From NCBI RefSeq assembly GCF_026343185.1, contig NZ_JAPEMA010000001.1, positions 2,914,001 through 2,978,000 on the forward strand: a stretch of DNA of 64,000 bases. Reading direction: 5' to 3'. The position numbers were made by a program, and so were the translations under genes. This document shows positions 61,169 through 64,000 of this stretch, in pieces. The notes beneath the pieces are model-generated. The model made no database searches, was not told where the DNA came from, and saw only the letters and a list, made by a program, of their open reading frames with translations. Every line of letters begins with the position of its first letter. Position 1 is the first letter of the stretch. The stretch is from Streptomyces sp. NBC_00091 (GTDB lineage Bacteria > Actinomycetota > Actinomycetes > Streptomycetales > Streptomycetaceae).

Positions 61169-61944
61169 TGGGCGGGTCCGCGGTCCACAGGCTGGGGACG
61201 GCGTTGTGCCTGGCGGCGGCGGCGTGGTGCCTGGCCTCGGCGGTGGCGGCGCGGCTGGGCCGGCGGGCGGTGCGGCGCCGGCTCGCGGTGCTCTTCCGGG
61301 CCGGGCCGGTGCGGCGGGGTCCGGTGTGGGGCCCGGGCGTGCGGGCGGCGGTGCTGTCCTGGGCGGCGCCGGCCGGGGCGTTGCTGGCGGGCTGGGTGCT
61401 GGCCGGCGGGGTGCTCGGGGTCCTGGTCGGGTGCGGGGCGGCGTTCGCGGTGCGGCGGGTGCTGATCCGGGCCCGGCCGCCTGCCGGGGTCGATCCGCGG
61501 GAGGCGGAACGGCAGTTGCCGTTCGCCGCGGACCTGCTGGCGGCGTGCCTCGCGGCGGGCGCGGGACCGGTGGAGGCGGCCGAGGTGGTGGGGGAGTCGC
61601 TCGGGGGTCCGGTGGGCGAACGGCTGGCGCTCGCGGGGGCGGAGCTGCGTCTGGGCGGCGAACCGGGCGCCGCGTGGGGGAGGTTGGCGGGGATGCCCGG
61701 GGCCCGGGGGCTGGCGGAGTGCCTGGAGCGCGCCGCGCGGACCGGGGCGCCGGCCGCGGAGCCGGTGTCCCGCCTGGCGGCGGCCCTGCGGGCGGACCGC
61801 TCCCGGCAGGCGGGCGCCCGGGCGCAGCGGGCGGCGGTGCTCGTCACCGCCCCGGTGGGGCTGTGTTTCCTCCCCGCGTTCCTCGCGGTCGGGGTGGCGC
61901 CGGTGGTGATCGGAATGGCCTCCGGGCTGCTGTCGGGGCGGTGA
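61168..61944 (+). CDS. tadC: TadC-type platform membrane protein
   Basis: A 258-residue protein from ATG 61168, sharing one base with the tadB stop. Two early membrane helices precede the T2SSF domain (ERQLPFAADLLAACLAAGAGPVEAAEVVGESL ... RGLAECLERAARTG), and a last hydrophobic region ends the protein. Second platform subunit of the same machine. Confidence 0.88.
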   Translation: MGGSAVHRLGTALCLAAAAWCLASAVAARLGRRAVRRRLAVLFRAGPVRRGPVWGPGVRAAVLSWAAPAGALLAGWVLAGGVLGVLVGCGAAFAVRRVLIRARPPAGVDPREAERQLPFAADLLAACLAAGAGPVEAAEVVGESLGGPVGERLALAGAELRLGGEPGAAWGRLAGMPGARGLAECLERAARTGAPAAEPVSRLAAALRADRSRQAGARAQRAAVLVTAPVGLCFLPAFLAVGVAPVVIGMASGLLSGR

Positions 61945-62015
61945 CCGGCCGCGGTCGGAGTATCGGAATCACAAGCTGAAATCAGATCAAGAACCTAATC
62001 CCACAGGAGGTTGTC

Positions 62016-62213
62016 ATGAGGATCATCGGCTTTCTTGTACGGGTGGCGGCGAAGGGGCGTGGGCGTGATGCGGGAATGTCGACTTCGGAATACGCCATGG
62101 GCACGATCGCGGCGTGTGCGTTCGCCGCGGTTCTGTACAAGGTGGTGACGAGCGACGTGGTCTCGACGGCCCTTCAGTCGACCATCGGGAAGGCGCTCGA
62201 TGTGCCCTTCTGA
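62016..62213 (+). CDS. DUF4244 Flp-like pilin subunit
   Basis: A 65-residue protein preceded by a consensus AGGAGG ribosome binding site, the strongest in the cluster, as expected for the most abundant subunit. A basic lead is followed by GMSTSEYAMGTIAACAFAAVLYKVV: cleavage likely occurs before the STSEYA segment, whose Glu is the conserved position 5 of Flp pilins. No prepilin peptidase gene is in view. Confidence 0.88.
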   Translation: MRIIGFLVRVAAKGRGRDAGMSTSEYAMGTIAACAFAAVLYKVVTSDVVSTALQSTIGKALDVPF

Positions 62214-62577
62214 GCGAAAGCGGCCGGGAATCGGGGACCGGGGTTATGTGACGGCGGAGGCGGCCGTGGTCATTCCGGCGCTGGTGCTGTTCGCGGCGCT
62301 GCTGGTGTGGGCGCTGATGGCGGCGGCCGCGCAGATCCGGTGCGTGGACGCCGCCCGGGCGGGTGCCCGGGCCGCGGCCCGCTCCGAGCCCGCGGAGGCG
62401 GCGCTGGCTGCGGCCAGGGCGGCCGCCCCGGCGGGGGCGGAGGTGGAGCTGGAGCGGTCGGGTGACCTGTGGCGGGTCCGGGTGGCCGCTCCGGCTCCCG
62501 GGCCGGGTGGGCTGCCGGTGCGGCTCGGGGCGCAGGCGGTTGCCCTGGCGGAGGACAGCGTGGGGCCGCCGCCATGA
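62200..62577 (+). CDS. tadE: TadE-like pseudopilin
   Basis: A 125-residue protein overlapping the pilin gene by 14 nt. DRGYVTAEAAVVIPALVLFAALLVWALM is the TadE signature helix with Glu at the fifth position; IRCVDAARAGARAAAR follows. A minor pseudopilin of the Tad machine. Confidence 0.88.
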   Translation: MCPSERKRPGIGDRGYVTAEAAVVIPALVLFAALLVWALMAAAAQIRCVDAARAGARAAARSEPAEAALAAARAAAPAGAEVELERSGDLWRVRVAAPAPGPGGLPVRLGAQAVALAEDSVGPPP

Positions 62578-62978
62578 GCCGGGACCGGGGCCGGCACCGA
62601 GGCCGGGACCGGGACCGGGGGTCCGCGACGGTGTGGGCCACCGTGGTGGCCGCGCTGCTGGTGGCGGTGTTCGGGGGTGTGCTGCTGCTCGGCCAGGCCG
62701 TGGTGGCCCGCCACCGGGCGGGCGCGGCGGCCGATCTGGCGGCCCTGGCGGCTGCCGCGACCTGGGCGCACGGCCCCGAGGCGGCTTGTGCGGCGGCCCG
62801 GCGGGTGGCCGGGGCCCAGGGGGCGGTGCTGGCGGACTGCCGGGTCGGCGGCGAGGTGGCCGAGGTCAGGGCCGCCGTCCGGGCCGGGCCCTTCGCCCCT
62901 GAGGTCCCGGCCCGGGCGGGACCCCCGGAGGCCGCCGTGCCCGGGCCGGTCAGGGCGCCGGGGAGAGGAGGCGGGTGA
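62574..62978 (+). CDS. TadE-like secreted/membrane protein (Rv3654c type)
   Basis: A 134-residue protein from ATG 62574 (ATGA overlap). An Arg/Asp-rich lead precedes GSATVWATVVAALLVAVFGGVLLL (helix) and HRAGAAADLAALAAAATWAHGPEAACAAARRVA, the typical actinobacterial TadE-like plan with two conserved cysteines. It ends in a Pro/Gly tail, and its last 29 bp overlap the convergent helicase gene. Confidence 0.85.
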   Translation: MSRDRGRHRGRDRDRGSATVWATVVAALLVAVFGGVLLLGQAVVARHRAGAAADLAALAAAATWAHGPEAACAAARRVAGAQGAVLADCRVGGEVAEVRAAVRAGPFAPEVPARAGPPEAAVPGPVRAPGRGGG

Positions 62979-64000
62979 GGAGGCGTACGGCGCCGCGCTT
63001 GTGGAGGGGGTCGTTGCCGTTGCCGCACTTGGGGGACTGGATGCAGGAGGGGCAGCCCGCCTCGCACTCGCAGGCGGCGATGGCGTCCCGGGTGGCCGTC
63101 AGCCAGGCCCTGGCCGTGTGGAAGGCCCGCTCCGCGAAGCCGGCGCCGCCCGGGTGGCCGTCGTACACGAACACCGTGGGCAGCAGGGTGTCCGGATGCA
63201 GGGGGACGGAGACCCCGCCGATGTCCCAGCGGTCGCAGGTGGCGAACAGCGGGAGCAGGCCGATGGAGGCGTGCTCGGCGGCGTGCAGGGCGCCGCCGAG
63301 GATCTCCGGGTTGATCCGGGCCTCGTCGAGCTGGTCCTCGGTCACCGTCCACCACACGGCCCGGGTGCGCAGGGTGCGCGGGGGCAGGTCCAGCTTGGCC
63401 TCGCCGAGCACCTCGCCGGTGATCAGCTTGCGGCGCAGGTAGGAGACGACCTGGTTGGTGACCTCGACGGAACCGAAGCAGAGCCGGGCCGCGCCCCACG
63501 GGATCTCGGTCTCGGTCTCCAGGATGGAGATGGAGGTGGTGTCGCGGGCGGTGGTGGAGTACGGCGGGTCGGCCTCCTCGACGAGGGCGGCGGAATCCTC
63601 CAGGTCCAGGTGTTTCACCAGGTAGGTGCGGCCCTGGTGGAGGTGGACGGCGCCGTCGTGGACGGCGGTGTGGGAGGCGGACTCGTCGACGGTGCCCAGC
63701 AGCCGGCCGGTGGAGGCCTCCACGATCTGCACCGGGCGGCCCCCGCCGCCGCGGATGTCGGTCAGGTCCGAGGCCCGCTCCCGGCGGGTCCAGTGCCAGG
63801 CCGTGGCCCGGCGCCGCAGCAGCTTCGCCGCCTCCAGCTGCGGCAGGAGCCCGCGCGCGGCCGGGCCGAAGAGGTCCAGGTCGGGCTCGGTCAGGGGCAG
63901 CTCCGCGGCGGCCGCGCACAGGTGCGGGGCCAGCACGTACGGGTTGTCGGGGTCCAGGACGGTGGCCTCCACCGGCTGCCGGAACAGGGCCTCGGGGTGG
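62950..64000 (-). CDS. C-terminal part of a DEAD/DEAH-box helicase with DUF1998-type zinc domain (partial)
   Basis: The frame runs from the window edge (HPEALFRQPVEATVLDPDNPYV) to a stop at 62950, 350 codons. The visible part has no Walker motifs; it contains DIRGGGGRPVQIVEASTGRLLGTVDE, TLRTRAVWWTVTEDQL, TVFVYDGHPGGAGFAERAF and the cysteine cluster CECEAGCPSCIQSPKCGNGN, the hallmark of YprA/MrfA-like DUF1998 helicases involved in DNA repair. The ATP-binding half lies outside. GTG 63972 is only an internal codon. Confidence 0.9.
   Translation of the reverse strand, partial: HPEALFRQPVEATVLDPDNPYVLAPHLCAAAAELPLTEPDLDLFGPAARGLLPQLEAAKLLRRRATAWHWTRRERASDLTDIRGGGGRPVQIVEASTGRLLGTVDESASHTAVHDGAVHLHQGRTYLVKHLDLEDSAALVEEADPPYSTTARDTTSISILETETEIPWGAARLCFGSVEVTNQVVSYLRRKLITGEVLGEAKLDLPPRTLRTRAVWWTVTEDQLDEARINPEILGGALHAAEHASIGLLPLFATCDRWDIGGVSVPLHPDTLLPTVFVYDGHPGGAGFAERAFHTARAWLTATRDAIAACECEAGCPSCIQSPKCGNGNDPLHKRGAVRLLTRLLSPAP

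Noticed and set aside
57804..61847. A 1347-codon open frame on the minus strand across the tad cluster
   Set aside because: It is antisense to ssd, tadA, tadB and tadC, all with clear motifs; its Arg/Pro/Ser/Ala composition is typical of GC-driven shadow frames.

Overview
The window reads as a core chromosomal segment of a Streptomyces. GC content is very high, GTG and TTG starts are frequent, genes are tightly packed with many 4-nt ATGA/GTGA overlaps, and the gene set includes WblA, DUF4244 pilin/Tad proteins, an actinobacterial holin-like protein, a CvpA-trypsin (MarP-like) protease and SigE-family sigma factors. From memory the gene order is collinear with the S. coelicolor region running from the aspartokinase operon through crp and wblA to the tad cluster, not far from oriC. 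A parS-like site at 20.67 kb and a pair of DnaA boxes at 57.8 kb fit that position. No rRNA, CRISPR array, prophage or intact insertion sequence was seen. One tRNA gene and one 6S-like RNA locus were found.

0-10.4 kb: an envelope operon on the minus strand (secreted DUF1023 hydrolase, acyltransferase 3, start of a membrane protein) behind a strong palindromic operator; a HIT protein; a LysE exporter preceded by a SnoaL-like gene broken by an in-frame TGA; a Ser/Thr kinase whose transmembrane-coding DNA is duplicated 1.3 kb away; a DJ-1/MarR pair divergent from a class III aminotransferase; a GntR regulator. 10.4-20.4 kb: a SLATT two-TM protein, ybaB-recR-DUF5063, the ask-asd operon (aspartate to aspartate semialdehyde), an ECF sigma/putative anti-sigma pair, SURF1 and an S9 peptidase.

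20.4-29.4 kb is the most accessory-looking part: a parS-like site inside a long palindrome, a deaminase-like amidohydrolase, an HD protein bracketed by two MITE-like elements with terminal inverted repeats, a TetR/hydrolase pair with twin operators, a K+ channel/ClC pair that overlaps by 4 nt, an isolated ParB-like gene, a SulP transporter and tRNA-Pro. 29.5-44.7 kb is conserved housekeeping and regulation: metallophosphoesterase, YqeY, class A PBP, wblA, two ArsA-like ATPases, RidA, a NUDIX/beta-lactamase-fold/L12-like operon, crp, nth, a CoA-type NUDIX and a MarP-like protease.

44.8-64 kb: an epoxide-hydrolase-like protein plus holin-like membrane protein, NhaA, acetyl-CoA synthetase, a SulP-carbonic anhydrase fusion, a lipoprotein polysaccharide-deacetylase-like protein, a CooC/MinD-like ATPase, a degenerate Fic-like protein, the 6S-like RNA locus, a HAD-IB phosphatase, and a complete compact actinobacterial tad cluster (Ssd/CpaE, TadA, TadB, TadC, DUF4244 pilin, TadE, TadE-like). 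The window ends inside a DUF1998-type helicase gene.
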